Below are positions 1 to 7,731 of a stretch of 64,000 nucleotides of DNA, piece by piece. The position numbers and the translations under genes are program-made. The stretch lies in NCBI GenBank assembly GCA_028875225.1, contig JAPPFB010000029.1, positions 1-64,000 of the forward strand, in the 5' to 3' direction. The stretch comes from Chloroflexota bacterium. GTDB lineage: Bacteria; Chloroflexota; Dehalococcoidia; Bin125. The notes beneath the pieces are model-generated. The model worked only from the letters and a program-made list of their open reading frames with translations. It did not search any database and had not been told where the DNA came from. Position 1 is the first letter of the stretch. Every line of letters begins with the position of its first letter.

Positions 1-1
1 C

Positions 2-1675
2 GGGGGCATTAGCGCCCGGCTCGAACGGGGGACACGGCGCCTGCTTCCGCGGCGGCGGGTTTTGTTCGGCCGCCACTGCGACGAGGCGGTGCGCGAGGCG
101 GCGGCGCTCTGGCATCCGCCCTCGGCCGCCGACGAATCGCCGCTCGTGGCCCGCGCCGGCGCCCGCGCGCTGCCGCCTGCGGTCGGCAAACTGGCCGGCG
201 GGGCCGCGGTCGGAACGACCAGCGAGGCCGACCGCGAACCGGTCCACTTTCCCGATGATCTCCTGGGCCGCCATCACCTCTACGTGGCCCGCACCCGGAT
301 GGGCAAGTCGACCCTGATGCGCCACATCGTCGGGCACAAGCTCAGGCGCAAAGCCGAGGGCCTGGACCGCGACGCGATCGTCGTGGTCGACCCGCACGCC
401 GACCTGGTCCAGGCGATCCTGGAGGAGACGCCGGAGGAGCTGGTCGACCAGGTCCGGCTGATCGACCTGGCCGACCCCTCGGGCGCGCCGGGGATCAACC
501 TGCTCGATGCGCGCGTGTTCGCGGACCGCGACCGGACCGCCGACTCGGTCGTCCGGGTCGCCCGCGGGCTGTGGGAGCAGTGGGGACCGAGGATGCAGTC
601 GATCCTCGAACACACGGTCAAGACCCTGCACGAGGCCAACAGTCACCCCTTGACCGAGCCCGACCGCCAGCACACGATCCTGGATGGCCTGCGGCTGCTC
701 ACGGACGACGGGTTCCGGGCCGAGGTGCTGACCCGAGTCTCCGATCCCTACCTCTTGGACTGGTGGGCGCGCGACTTCGGCGGCTGGCGGCGCGAGTACC
801 GGGCCGAGGCGCTGGCCCCGGTCCAGACCCGGCTGAGCTACTACGCCTCCTCCCGCCGCGCCCGCGCGATCCTGGGCCAGCCGCAGTCCACGATCGACCT
901 GCGCAAGACCATCCTCGAGGGCGGCATCCTGCTGGTCTCGACCGCCCAGGGCACAGTCGGCAGGGACGTGGCCGCCCTGGTCGGGGCCTCGCTGCTCAAC
1001 CTGGTCGATTCCGTGATCCGCGAGCAGGAGCGCCTGCCGCAGCACCAGCGCCGCGGCGCGCTGGTCGTGGTCGATGAGATGCAGACCATTCCCGGGGTCG
1101 AGTTCGAGTCCATGCTGGCCGAACTGGGCAAGTACGGGGCTTCGTTCGTGCTCGCCACCCAGAGCCTGGCCAAGCTGGCCGACCTCTCGCCCACCATGCG
1201 CCACACGCTGATGGCCAACGTCGGCTGTCTCTGCGTCTTCCAGGTCTCGGGCGAGGACGCGCGAGACCTGCTCTGGGAACTGGGCCGCGAGCGGGTCTCC
1301 GAAGAAGATGTCGTCTCCCAGCCCGTGCACCACTGCTACGTGCGGGCCACGGTCGGCACGCAGCGGATGCCCGTGTTCTCGATGACCGTGCGCAAGCCCG
1401 ATCCGGGCGACCCGCTGCGCGCTGCGCGCATCCGCGAGGCCGCCTCCGCATACGTCACCTCGGCGCGCGAACTCGAGAGGCAGCAGGCGGAGCGCCAGCG
1501 GGCGGTGACCGAGTTCCGCGAGCAGATGGAAGCCCGGCACAAAGCGGACAGAACGGCACAGCAGCAACAGAAGAAGAAGCAAAAGCCCAAGACCGGCCGG
1601 CCCGAGCCGAAGACACGCGATCGGCAGCACCCCGGTGAGTCCACGCTGGCTGAGCGGGACGGAGGCGAACGATGA
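2..1675 (+). CDS. TraG/VirD4-like conjugative coupling ATPase, 5' end outside window
   Basis: P-loop ATPase of the VirD4/TraG/HerA class, expected to drive DNA through a conjugation channel at the membrane. Counting from a TTG at 62, the Walker A segment is ARTRMGKSTL (residues 76-85; the first Gly of GxxxxGKS is Ala), a DPHADL motif typical of HerA/TraG enzymes is at 110-115, and Walker B is VVVDE at 335-339. The last ~70 residues are a charged Gln/Lys-rich tail. The frame is open to the left edge with no stop, so the true start probably lies outside. Its stop overlaps the next ATG by four bases (ATGA), so the pair is translationally coupled. Family call is firm; the conjugation role is inferred from the neighbour. 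Confidence 0.8.
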   Translation, partial: GGISARLERGTRRLLPRRRVLFGRHCDEAVREAAALWHPPSAADESPLVARAGARALPPAVGKLAGGAAVGTTSEADREPVHFPDDLLGRHHLYVARTRMGKSTLMRHIVGHKLRRKAEGLDRDAIVVVDPHADLVQAILEETPEELVDQVRLIDLADPSGAPGINLLDARVFADRDRTADSVVRVARGLWEQWGPRMQSILEHTVKTLHEANSHPLTEPDRQHTILDGLRLLTDDGFRAEVLTRVSDPYLLDWWARDFGGWRREYRAEALAPVQTRLSYYASSRRARAILGQPQSTIDLRKTILEGGILLVSTAQGTVGRDVAALVGASLLNLVDSVIREQERLPQHQRRGALVVVDEMQTIPGVEFESMLAELGKYGASFVLATQSLAKLADLSPTMRHTLMANVGCLCVFQVSGEDARDLLWELGRERVSEEDVVSQPVHHCYVRATVGTQRMPVFSMTVRKPDPGDPLRAARIREAASAYVTSARELERQQAERQRAVTEFREQMEARHKADRTAQQQQKKKQKPKTGRPEPKTRDRQHPGESTLAERDGGER

Positions 1676-3321
1676 GGTTGTACCCCGGAGACATCGAGCT
1701 GCTCGGGACGGTGGCCCGGATGCCGTTCCTCGACCGGCTGGAACTGGCCTCGCTCTCGGGCCGCTCGCGCGCCGCGGTCTACCAGCGGATCGAACGCTTC
1801 CTCGAGGCCGGTCTGGTCGAATCGGTCGGCCAGGGCTCGGAGCTGGTCACCCCGACACGCCGGTTCTGTCTCACTGGTCAGGGCGTGCGCCGGTTGGCTT
1901 CGGAGGAAGGCCTCCCCGTTGCCCAGCTGTTGCGCACCCGTCCCGTCTCGGAGCAGTGGCGTCGGCTCCTGCTCGAACGCCTGGACGCGGCCGCCGTGAT
2001 CTACCGGCTGGCCGAGCAGGCCGCCCAGTTCGCTTTCCCATTGGGTCTGCGCTGGCTCAGGGCCGCGCCGATGGACGCCCTACTGGAGCTCCCCGGGCAC
2101 CTGCGCGCGGCCGTCGTGCGCCAGGGCCGGACGGCGGACCGTACCGGGTTCGCCAAGCGCATCCGCCGGCTCAAGCAGACCCCCGGTCACGGCGCAGTAC
2201 TCGTGATCTGTCCCGACGAGACCCGCCTTCGCCACGCGCGGCGGCTGGTCGCCGGGCCGCCTGCGATCACGTTCCTCGCGCTCGAGCGCGACATCGCCCT
2301 GGCCGGCGCCGAGGCCGCCGTCTGGCGCGGTCCGACCGGCGCCGCCCAACTCACCCTGCGCGAGGCGCTCGGCTACGCGCTGCCGGCTTCGGGCGCACGG
2401 CCGGAGCGGCCCCTGGTCCGGGTCTCGATGCCCGAACCCCTGGATCCCGGGTGCACCGATGCCTCATGGATGCTGCCGGCCGCGCTCACCACGGCGGAGA
2501 AGCGCGCGCTCGACCTCGTCGGCGATTGGCCCTGGCTCAGGCCGGGCCACCTGGCGGCGTTGCTCGGCGTCGGCCGGCGCCGGCTGACGCAGCTGCTCGG
2601 ACGGCTGGATGAACTGGGCCTGATTACGAGACTCGCACGAGCGGGCGCGCCGCGGCTCGCGCTCTCCGACCGCGGCCTCGCCTACCTGGCCCGCCGCGAC
2701 CGCACCTCGGTCGGGATCGCGCGCAAGCGCTGGAGCCCCGACCCGCGCGGGCCAGGCGACTCGTTCGACTGGCGCAACGTCTCAGGTATCCGCTCGCGCC
2801 AGCTCCTGCGCAACCTGGAGCACACCGAGTCCGTGCACCGGTTCAACTCGCTCCTGGCTCGCCAGGCGCGCGAGCAGGGTGCCCGGCTGGTCCAGCTCGA
2901 CCCGCCCCACCGCGCTTCTCGCTACTTCCGTTCGTTTGAGCGGTTGCGCTCGATCCAACCCGACGCCTACGCGCTGCTGGACACGCCTGAGGGCGAGCGG
3001 GGGTTCTTCCTCGAATGGGAGCGGCGCGCCGTCAGGCCGGCGACAATGGCCGCGCGGCTCGCGCCCTACCTGCGCTACTACGCCACCGGCCGTCCGCTCG
3101 ATGACCACGGCCTCCTGCCCCGCGTGCTGGTCGTGTTCGAGGGCGAACTGGCCGCCGACCACTTCCTCCGCATCGCCGCCGCCGCCGTCGCCCGGGCCGA
3201 GGTGCCCCTGCCGCTGCTAGTCTCGGACCGCCAGAGGCTCGAACAGCACGGTGCCCTGGGCCGCGCCTGGCGCTCCGTCGGGCGCTCGATCGAGCACAGG
3301 GCGCCGCATGGCCTGGACTGA
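1672..3321 (+). CDS. Replication-relaxation family winged-helix protein
   Basis: 549 residues. It has two winged-helix-like segments, at about 5-75 (DRLELASLSGRSRAAVYQRI) and about 280-345 (HLAALLGVGRRRLTQLLGRL). The C-terminal half matches the pattern of the replication-relaxation family: a stretch with IQPDAYALL followed by GFFLEWERRA and APYLRYYATG, about residues 435-480. Members are found on plasmids and integrative elements beside TraG-like ATPases and are thought to bind origin or transfer DNA. That pairing is exactly what is seen here, with a 4-bp gene overlap. The duplicated DNA-binding domain suggests recognition of a long or repeated site. Biochemical activity in this family is poorly defined, so only the family and the element context are claimed. 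Confidence 0.72.
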   Translation: MRLYPGDIELLGTVARMPFLDRLELASLSGRSRAAVYQRIERFLEAGLVESVGQGSELVTPTRRFCLTGQGVRRLASEEGLPVAQLLRTRPVSEQWRRLLLERLDAAAVIYRLAEQAAQFAFPLGLRWLRAAPMDALLELPGHLRAAVVRQGRTADRTGFAKRIRRLKQTPGHGAVLVICPDETRLRHARRLVAGPPAITFLALERDIALAGAEAAVWRGPTGAAQLTLREALGYALPASGARPERPLVRVSMPEPLDPGCTDASWMLPAALTTAEKRALDLVGDWPWLRPGHLAALLGVGRRRLTQLLGRLDELGLITRLARAGAPRLALSDRGLAYLARRDRTSVGIARKRWSPDPRGPGDSFDWRNVSGIRSRQLLRNLEHTESVHRFNSLLARQAREQGARLVQLDPPHRASRYFRSFERLRSIQPDAYALLDTPEGERGFFLEWERRAVRPATMAARLAPYLRYYATGRPLDDHGLLPRVLVVFEGELAADHFLRIAAAAVARAEVPLPLLVSDRQRLEQHGALGRAWRSVGRSIEHRAPHGLD

Positions 3322-3346
3322 GCGTCAGGTCGAGCCAGACTGGCTG

Positions 3347-3712
3347 TTAGGCCGCCCGCTTCGTCTCTTGGGTTTCCTCGCTCGCCCCGCCGCCGCCGCA
3401 CAACCCCGCCCACACATCCTCCCCGAACAGCCGCGCCTGGCGCTCGTCCGCCTCCCCTTCATCTCTTCCGGTCAACAGATACTCCAATAGATCCCGCTCC
3501 GTGGCGAACTCTACGATCGCCAGCATGTGCGCCGCGTCCGGGCGGGTGCCGGCCCGCCAGCGGTAGAGCGAGCGCACGCCGACGCCCAGCTCCCGCGCCA
3601 GCCGCCGCCAGGTGAGACCCGACGCCGCCCGCAGGCGCTCGAGACGCTGCGGGAAGTCGTCGGGAAACTGGGCTCCGTTGGGCCGGTAGGTGGTTGTCCT
3701 GAGTGGATTCAT
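3347..3712 (-). CDS. XRE-type helix-turn-helix protein (copy A)
   Basis: 121 residues with an N-terminal XRE helix-turn-helix at about 20-65: LTWRRLARELGV is the first part of the HTH and SLYRWRAGTRP the recognition helix and turn. The tail is Glu-rich and without recognisable domain. It is the last gene of a three-gene minus-strand unit (4190 to 3347) that converges on the TraG/relaxation operon 25 bp away. Its ATG overlaps the stop of copy B by four bases. Copies A and B align along their length (DF.QRL, GLTW..., LGV..R.L.RWR.G), so they arose by tandem duplication. Likely role: transcriptional control of the element; target unknown. Confidence 0.65.
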   Translation of the reverse strand: MNPLRTTTYRPNGAQFPDDFPQRLERLRAASGLTWRRLARELGVGVRSLYRWRAGTRPDAAHMLAIVEFATERDLLEYLLTGRDEGEADERQARLFGEDVWAGLCGGGGASEETQETKRAA

Positions 3713-4005
3713 CGCGAGCGCTCATCCCGCCGGGACGCGCAGGGGTCGTGGCCCAGCAGTTCGTTGAGTCCACCGGGCAGCTGCGCAGCCAACCGGATCA
3801 GCGAGAGCATCGAGCCGCCCGAGGGGCAGGACCCGCGCCGCCAGCGCAGCAGCTGGCGGTCGTCCACGCCCAGCGCTTCGGCCATCTCTTCCCAGGTCAG
3901 GCCGGCGCGCCGTTTGATCCCGGTCAGCCGCTGGCCGAAATCCCTTGGCAGATGGGCCTCGCCTGGTGCGAACTCCAGTCGTCTCCTCACCCGTCTGCCG
4001 TTCAT
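3709..4005 (-). CDS. XRE-type helix-turn-helix protein (copy B)
   Basis: 98 residues, HTH at about 20-65 (GLTWEEMAEALGVDDRQLLRW). Paralogue of the gene immediately downstream, sharing the conserved W in the first helix, the LGV turn and the RWRRG recognition end. It overlaps both neighbours by four bases, so all three genes are probably translated from one message. Two related but diverged regulators in tandem are reminiscent of the paired repressors that hold integrative elements quiescent; that function is inferred from context only. Confidence 0.62.
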   Translation of the reverse strand: MNGRRVRRRLEFAPGEAHLPRDFGQRLTGIKRRAGLTWEEMAEALGVDDRQLLRWRRGSCPSGGSMLSLIRLAAQLPGGLNELLGHDPCASRRDERSR

Positions 4006-4190
4006 CGCTCGATCGCTCCCTGGGCGCTGCCGCCTGGGTCGGCGCTCGCGCTCTCGGGCTCAGCCTGCGCTGCCGCGGCCTCGGCTGCCTGGCGGGCCAG
4101 GTGGCGCCGCGCGATCATCCGCGCGACGATCCGCAACCCGGCCCGCAGGGTTTGCTGCTCGTCCTCCGTCATCTCCCGCATACGCATCAC
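4002..4190 (-). CDS. Small helical protein at head of XRE operon
   Basis: 62 residues, predicted mostly helical (TEDEQQTLRAGLRIVARMIARR) with an Ala/Glu-rich tail. No family recognised. It is kept because it ends in a 4-bp overlap with the XRE copy B start and because its residue pattern is amphipathic. Several in-frame ATGs lie within the first seven codons, so the start is uncertain. A competing frame, 4254 to 4060, runs through the same DNA; its first 20 codons could be a leader peptide, but the rest is Gly/Pro/Arg-rich and looks like a shadow. Confidence 0.4.
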   Translation of the reverse strand: MMRMREMTEDEQQTLRAGLRIVARMIARRHLARQAAEAAAAQAEPESASADPGGSAQGAIER

Positions 4191-4265
4191 GTCCGTCTCT
4201 CATGTGAACGGGAATCTCAATCAGATCGATGGCCGGCAGGGTCATGACGCACATCTCTTCTTCGG

Positions 4266-4318
4266 TACAAGTGTTCTGTGTTAGGATGAAGGTATCGCTG
4301 TTCTACAAGTGTTGTCAA
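4266..4318 (-). promoter_or_regulatory. Candidate promoter and repeated operator for the XRE operon
   Basis: On the minus strand a perfect TTGACA (4318-4313) stands upstream of a weak -10 region (about 4295-4290, 17-bp spacing). The 10-mer AACACTTGTA occurs twice in the same orientation, at 4313-4304 in the spacer just after the -35 and at 4275-4266, near or after the transcription start. Two identical sites bracketing the -10 fit autoregulation by one of the XRE proteins. Seen directly: the repeats and the -35. Inferred: their function. Confidence 0.4.
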
Positions 4319-4594
4319 TACCTGTTGGAGTGCATCTGTGATGCTGTGGAAAACATATGTCGGCGATGTGCGCATTGGGATGCAGGCCGCGCACCTATCC
4401 GGTCAGCGGCCCGCTCAAGCCGCGGCGGATTGTGCAAACGAGAGCGAGGATGTGGGGCCAAGGCGGCTGCGTACGGAGGTGGGAGGGGCCGCCTCAGGAA
4501 GTTGACTGCTATCAGGGATGCCGGGCGCAATCGGCTCTGCGTCTGCGGTTAGACTACTCCGGCGTGGAGCGTGACCCGGCGCCGGGTGACTGCT
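4319..4594. other. Intergenic region between XRE and Crp/Fnr units
   Basis: About 275 bases with no convincing gene. Short frames here lack ribosome sites and consistent third-position GC. Apart from the operator repeats just to its left, no repeat, RNA gene or hairpin terminator was recognised. Confidence 0.4.
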
Positions 4595-5383
4595 TTACTC
4601 CTCGCCGTTGCCGGCCAGCAGCGGCCGGATCTCGCGGGTGCGCATGTCGAGGAAGGCGTAGTCCTTGAGCAGGTCCACATCCGGCACCAGCACCTCGCCT
4701 CGGAACCGCGCCCCCGGCCGATCGCCCCACCGGATCACCCGCTCCCTGGCCAGTTCGGCCAGGCCGACCGATACGCCCGAGCGCGACATCGTCGTCAGCC
4801 GCGCGATATCTGTCTGGCGCACCGCGATCAGGCGATCGGCACCGTAGTCCCGGTCATCCAGCGCCAGCCGGGAGATCAGCGCCGCCGCTACCCGCGAGCT
4901 GGGCGCTCCGCTGGTCGCGAGCGAGACCCAGTAGTGACGCGCCAGCCGGCGCATCACCAGCTCGTGCATCCGCTCGCGCACGGACGGCAGCTCGTCCACC
5001 ACCCGCGCCATCACGCTCTTCGGAATCCGCACCACGACGGCCTCCGTGATCGCCGAGTAGCTCCCAACCCAGCGCTCGGCGTCCATCAGGAACTCGTGCA
5101 CGCCGATCAGAAACGGCGCTGTCAACTCGGAATGGGGGGATTGCCAGGGGACGGCCGTCCCGTGCTGGACGAAGACCAGGTCCATGAACGGTGCGCCGGA
5201 TTGGATGAAGGGCGAATCGGCGGACGGCTCGATGTAGTCCATCTCCAGCGTCTCGGCGGCGTCCACCAGCACGCGGTCAAGCTCCTCGACCGAGACCGAC
5301 GCGAAGTCGAGGCAGCGGACCAGGCCCTTGGCGAATCCAGAGACGCGAATGGACATCAACCGCCCCGAATGTGTGTTGCTCAT
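4595..5383 (-). CDS. Crp/Fnr-family transcriptional regulator
   Basis: About 262 residues from the chosen ATG. The N-terminal two thirds has the cyclic-nucleotide-binding fold pattern (VFVQHGTAVPW, GVHEFLMDAERWVGSYSAITEAVVVRIPKSV), and the C-terminus has a Crp-type winged helix (VRQTDIARLTTMSRSGVSVG is the helix-turn-helix, then LARERVIRW). No Cys pattern for an Fe-S cluster is visible. A second ATG at 5356 has a better upstream GGGGCGG and may be the true start; a longer frame reaches 5527 but the extra N-terminus does not look like protein. It is a single-gene unit. What it senses and regulates cannot be told from sequence. Confidence 0.72.
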   Translation of the reverse strand: MSNTHSGRLMSIRVSGFAKGLVRCLDFASVSVEELDRVLVDAAETLEMDYIEPSADSPFIQSGAPFMDLVFVQHGTAVPWQSPHSELTAPFLIGVHEFLMDAERWVGSYSAITEAVVVRIPKSVMARVVDELPSVRERMHELVMRRLARHYWVSLATSGAPSSRVAAALISRLALDDRDYGADRLIAVRQTDIARLTTMSRSGVSVGLAELARERVIRWGDRPGARFRGEVLVPDVDLLKDYAFLDMRTREIRPLLAGNGEE

Positions 5384-6333
5384 GTGTACGGTATTCGATC
5401 TCCAAGCCTTCGCGAGGTAAGCCTCGCTCGATCGTTCACAGGGTGCCATCCAACGTCTCTGCCAACTGCCAAGCAATCGGAATCCTCGCCTGACACTGTT
5501 CGAAGCTTGGCTCTCGCAACAACTCACCGTCCGAGAATCTCTAGACTTCGGAGCAGCCTGCCAGGCGATTCCGCGACCCGGCCCCGGGACTCTGCGGCCC
5601 GAGAAGGCAGAACCCGTTGAAGTCTGCGACCCGATATGTGCGCTGGATTAAGCAACGGATGACGCGGCCGAGCAATGTCGAGCTAGCCACTCCGCTGGCG
5701 TTTGAGCTCCATGCGCACTGGTTGATCTTTGCCGTGCCTGAGGCCAGATCAGCGAATCCAACGCGAGGGCAGGGTGACTCGGGCACCTAGTCTGGATGCT
5801 CGACGTGCCGACTCTGAGCCGCAGGAGAATGGCGATCTGGAGACCCTTCGAAATGGACTGAAGCTAGTAGGGTCAGCCATGCCCCTTTTGGTCGACGAGC
5901 TCAGCGCTGCTGTCGGCGAGTTGTTTCGCTTGTATCGCGTGGAGCGGCGGGAGCTCTTGGGGTTATCCGGAAGCACCGAAGTCAGTCTGGAGGTCAGCGA
6001 CTGCAATGGTGTCGTTGTTCCTTGGCGCATCGCGGACCCGCACCCATGGCCAAGAAAGCCCGGGATCTGGAAGCCGCGCTCGCCCGAATCCTCGATTGCG
6101 CAGTTGACTTCAGGATCATTCAGCCGCTCAACAACTCCTGTCTCGCTGGGTCAGTCGAAGAGTCGTGGGCGACCTCACATCCGACATCGAAGCAACGATC
6201 GCTTGAGTGAGAACTTCAACTCGCCGCAGCCAGTCGCTATTCGTCCGCCCGGCCATGGCATCATCCTTCCTCGTCAACGGCAGAGCGGCGCGATAAGCTA
6301 TCGTCATTGATGTACATCAGCGAGGACTTCGCC
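5384..6333. other. Gene-poor region of about 950 bases
   Basis: No well-supported gene. A plus-strand frame (5729-6310) includes a protein-like stretch (LVDELSAAVGELFRLYRVERRELLG) but its second half is Ser/Arg/Pro-rich and no ribosome site is seen; it may be a decayed gene. No tRNA, long repeat or terminator was recognised. The lower coding quality here fits accessory DNA. Confidence 0.35.
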
Positions 6334-6609
6334 ATGACTGTCAGACGATCCGACGCGGAAATCGCCCGCCTCGGCGATGAGATTTACGAGCGCGACATCC
6401 GCTCCCAGATTGCGTCCGACCACTACGGCGAGTACGTCGCCATTGACGTCGACAGCGGCTGCTGGGGAATCTCTGGTGACTTGCTCGAAGCACGGGCGCA
6501 GCTCGACCGTGAACGAGTAGGCCTTGACGCCCACAGCATTTGGTTCGTCCGCGTCGGCTTCCGCACGTTGCGCAGTTTCGGTGGTCGACCAATGCCGCCA
6601 GCGACGTGA
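6334..6609 (+). CDS. Small DUF5678-like partner of the retropepsin-like protein (locus 1)
   Basis: 91 residues from the ATG at 6334, chosen because GAGGA stands seven bases upstream; a longer start at 6307 has no ribosome site. The core reads GEYVAIDVDSGCWGI, then an acidic helix (DLLEARAQL) and a strand ending FRTLRSFGGR. This resembles small proteins in which a W/YVAI..G.V motif is followed by a short helix (DUF5678-like). Its stop codon overlaps the GTG start of the aspartic-protease gene (GTGA). A related pair is present at 43.1-43.9 kb. Function unknown; the fixed pairing suggests a joint role. Confidence 0.55.
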   Translation: MTVRRSDAEIARLGDEIYERDIRSQIASDHYGEYVAIDVDSGCWGISGDLLEARAQLDRERVGLDAHSIWFVRVGFRTLRSFGGRPMPPAT

Positions 6610-6977
6610 TCGTCGGTGCCGTCAACGAGAGAATGGAGGCTATCCTTTCTCTGGATGTCAGCGGACCAGATGGTCGGCAACGAAGCGTTACCGCCCTAAT
6701 CGACACCGGCTACAGTGGATTCCTGACGCTGCCCCCAGACCTCATTCAAACGTTGGAATTGCCCCGCCTAGGAAGAGGTGCCGCGATGCTGGCCGACGGG
6801 ACCGAGGTCGGCTTCGACGTGTACTCCGGCGTGACTGATTGGGACGGCCGACAACGAACGATCCAGATCGATCAAGCAGACACAGCACCGCTTCTCGGCA
6901 TGGCGATGCTGGAGCAGTATGATCTCCACATTGAGATCCGTATAGGCGGTCGCGTTACCATCGCGCCGCAAGCCTGA
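6606..6977 (+). CDS. Retropepsin-like clan AA aspartic protease domain protein (locus 1)
   Basis: 123 residues from a GTG that overlaps the upstream stop. The retropepsin signature ALIDTGYSGFLTLP (D-T-G motif) lies about 35 residues in, followed by a Gly-containing strand pair and the C-terminal hydrophobic motif PLLGMAMLEQYDLHIE. Such single-domain proteins resemble half of a pepsin and act as dimers in retropepsins; whether this one cleaves peptides is unknown. The DTG is intact, so activity is possible. No signal peptide or membrane segment. It is co-translated with the small upstream protein. Confidence 0.68.
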   Translation: MIVGAVNERMEAILSLDVSGPDGRQRSVTALIDTGYSGFLTLPPDLIQTLELPRLGRGAAMLADGTEVGFDVYSGVTDWDGRQRTIQIDQADTAPLLGMAMLEQYDLHIEIRIGGRVTIAPQA

Positions 6978-7158
6978 TCCCGGCGCCACTGAACTGCTCT
7001 CCGAGATAATGCCCTAGCATTTGGGCCTCGTCTCCAAGCTAGCGCTGTCAACCTGGCTCGGATTGCAATCGGACCTTTCCCGACCCCCAGTTTGAGGCTG
7101 CCCTCTACGACTGACTAATCCTCCGCGGCTCTTTCGTGAACGGTGCCCCCATCCGTTC

Positions 7159-7303
7159 GGTCTATGCCCGCCTGCGCGGGGGAACAACGTGTGCGTCTGG
7201 CCGCCGTCGTCCTCATTGGTCCTATCCGCGCGGGGGCGGGGCGCCCACGTCGAGTTCGGGAACGACTTGGTCCAGGGTCTATTCCCGCGTGTGCGGGGGA
7301 ACC
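7159..7303 (-). repeat. Three degenerate CRISPR repeats (old trailer end)
   Basis: Copies of the 28-base array repeat are recognisable at 7159-7186 (about 23 of 28 matching), about 7218-7246 (with an insertion, poorly preserved) and 7276-7303 (about 26 of 28). Their spacing of about 57-60 bases is close to the 61-base period of the intact array. They sit beyond the far, leader-distal end and are separated from it by 428 bases containing a membrane-protein gene. They look like the decayed oldest part of the same array. Confidence 0.7.
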
Positions 7304-7710
7304 GCGATCGTCGCCCCGATGTCGTTGCCGATTTGCTCCGCGCCATTTGACGGATCGACCGGCTTAGTATCGTGCTCCAGGTTGGGGTCGCTGGGCGTGT
7401 GGGCGAAGCTCGGCTCGAGCGGCAGCACGACCGCGCCCAGAAAGCAGAGCACCGCGGCGGCCAGCAACACGCGCGATCTCCGCGCCTGCAGGCGACGGGC
7501 GAACACCACAAATGCCGCGAAGGTGAGCGCGGAGATCGCGAACGAGAGCACCGAGGCTGGCACTACGCCGAGCCAGCGCTGAGCAATCACGTTCGCCAGC
7601 ATGAACACCGACACGAAGAAGAACGAATTCAGCAGCGACTCCCGCGAGAACAGCGGTTGCCGCAATTGTGCGTTGACGTATCGCGCTTCCGATTTCACTT
7701 TGTCCAGCAT
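7279..7710 (-). CDS. Small three-helix membrane protein inside the CRISPR array
   Basis: 143 residues with three predicted membrane helices (LLNSFFFVSVFMLANVIA; VVPASVLSFAISALTFAAFV; VLLAAAVLCFLGAVVLPL) and a soluble, acidic C-terminus. No family recognised. The ATG is 22 bases past the last intact repeat, with GAGAGGGA upstream. The final codons (VPPHTRE) and the TAG stop are read from the degenerate repeat at 7276-7303, so the original C-terminus may have been lost or replaced. It is in the direction of array transcription. It could be an unrelated insert or a CRISPR-associated membrane accessory; sequence alone does not decide. Confidence 0.55.
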   Translation of the reverse strand: MLDKVKSEARYVNAQLRQPLFSRESLLNSFFFVSVFMLANVIAQRWLGVVPASVLSFAISALTFAAFVVFARRLQARRSRVLLAAAVLCFLGAVVLPLEPSFAHTPSDPNLEHDTKPVDPSNGAEQIGNDIGATIAVPPHTRE

Positions 7711-7731
7711 GGTCTCGACCGTCCCTCTCGG

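Noticed and set aside
4571-5620. 349-residue plus-strand frame
   Set aside because: It is antisense to the Crp/Fnr gene, whose strand shows clear domain motifs; the frame is His/Arg/Pro-rich without family features.
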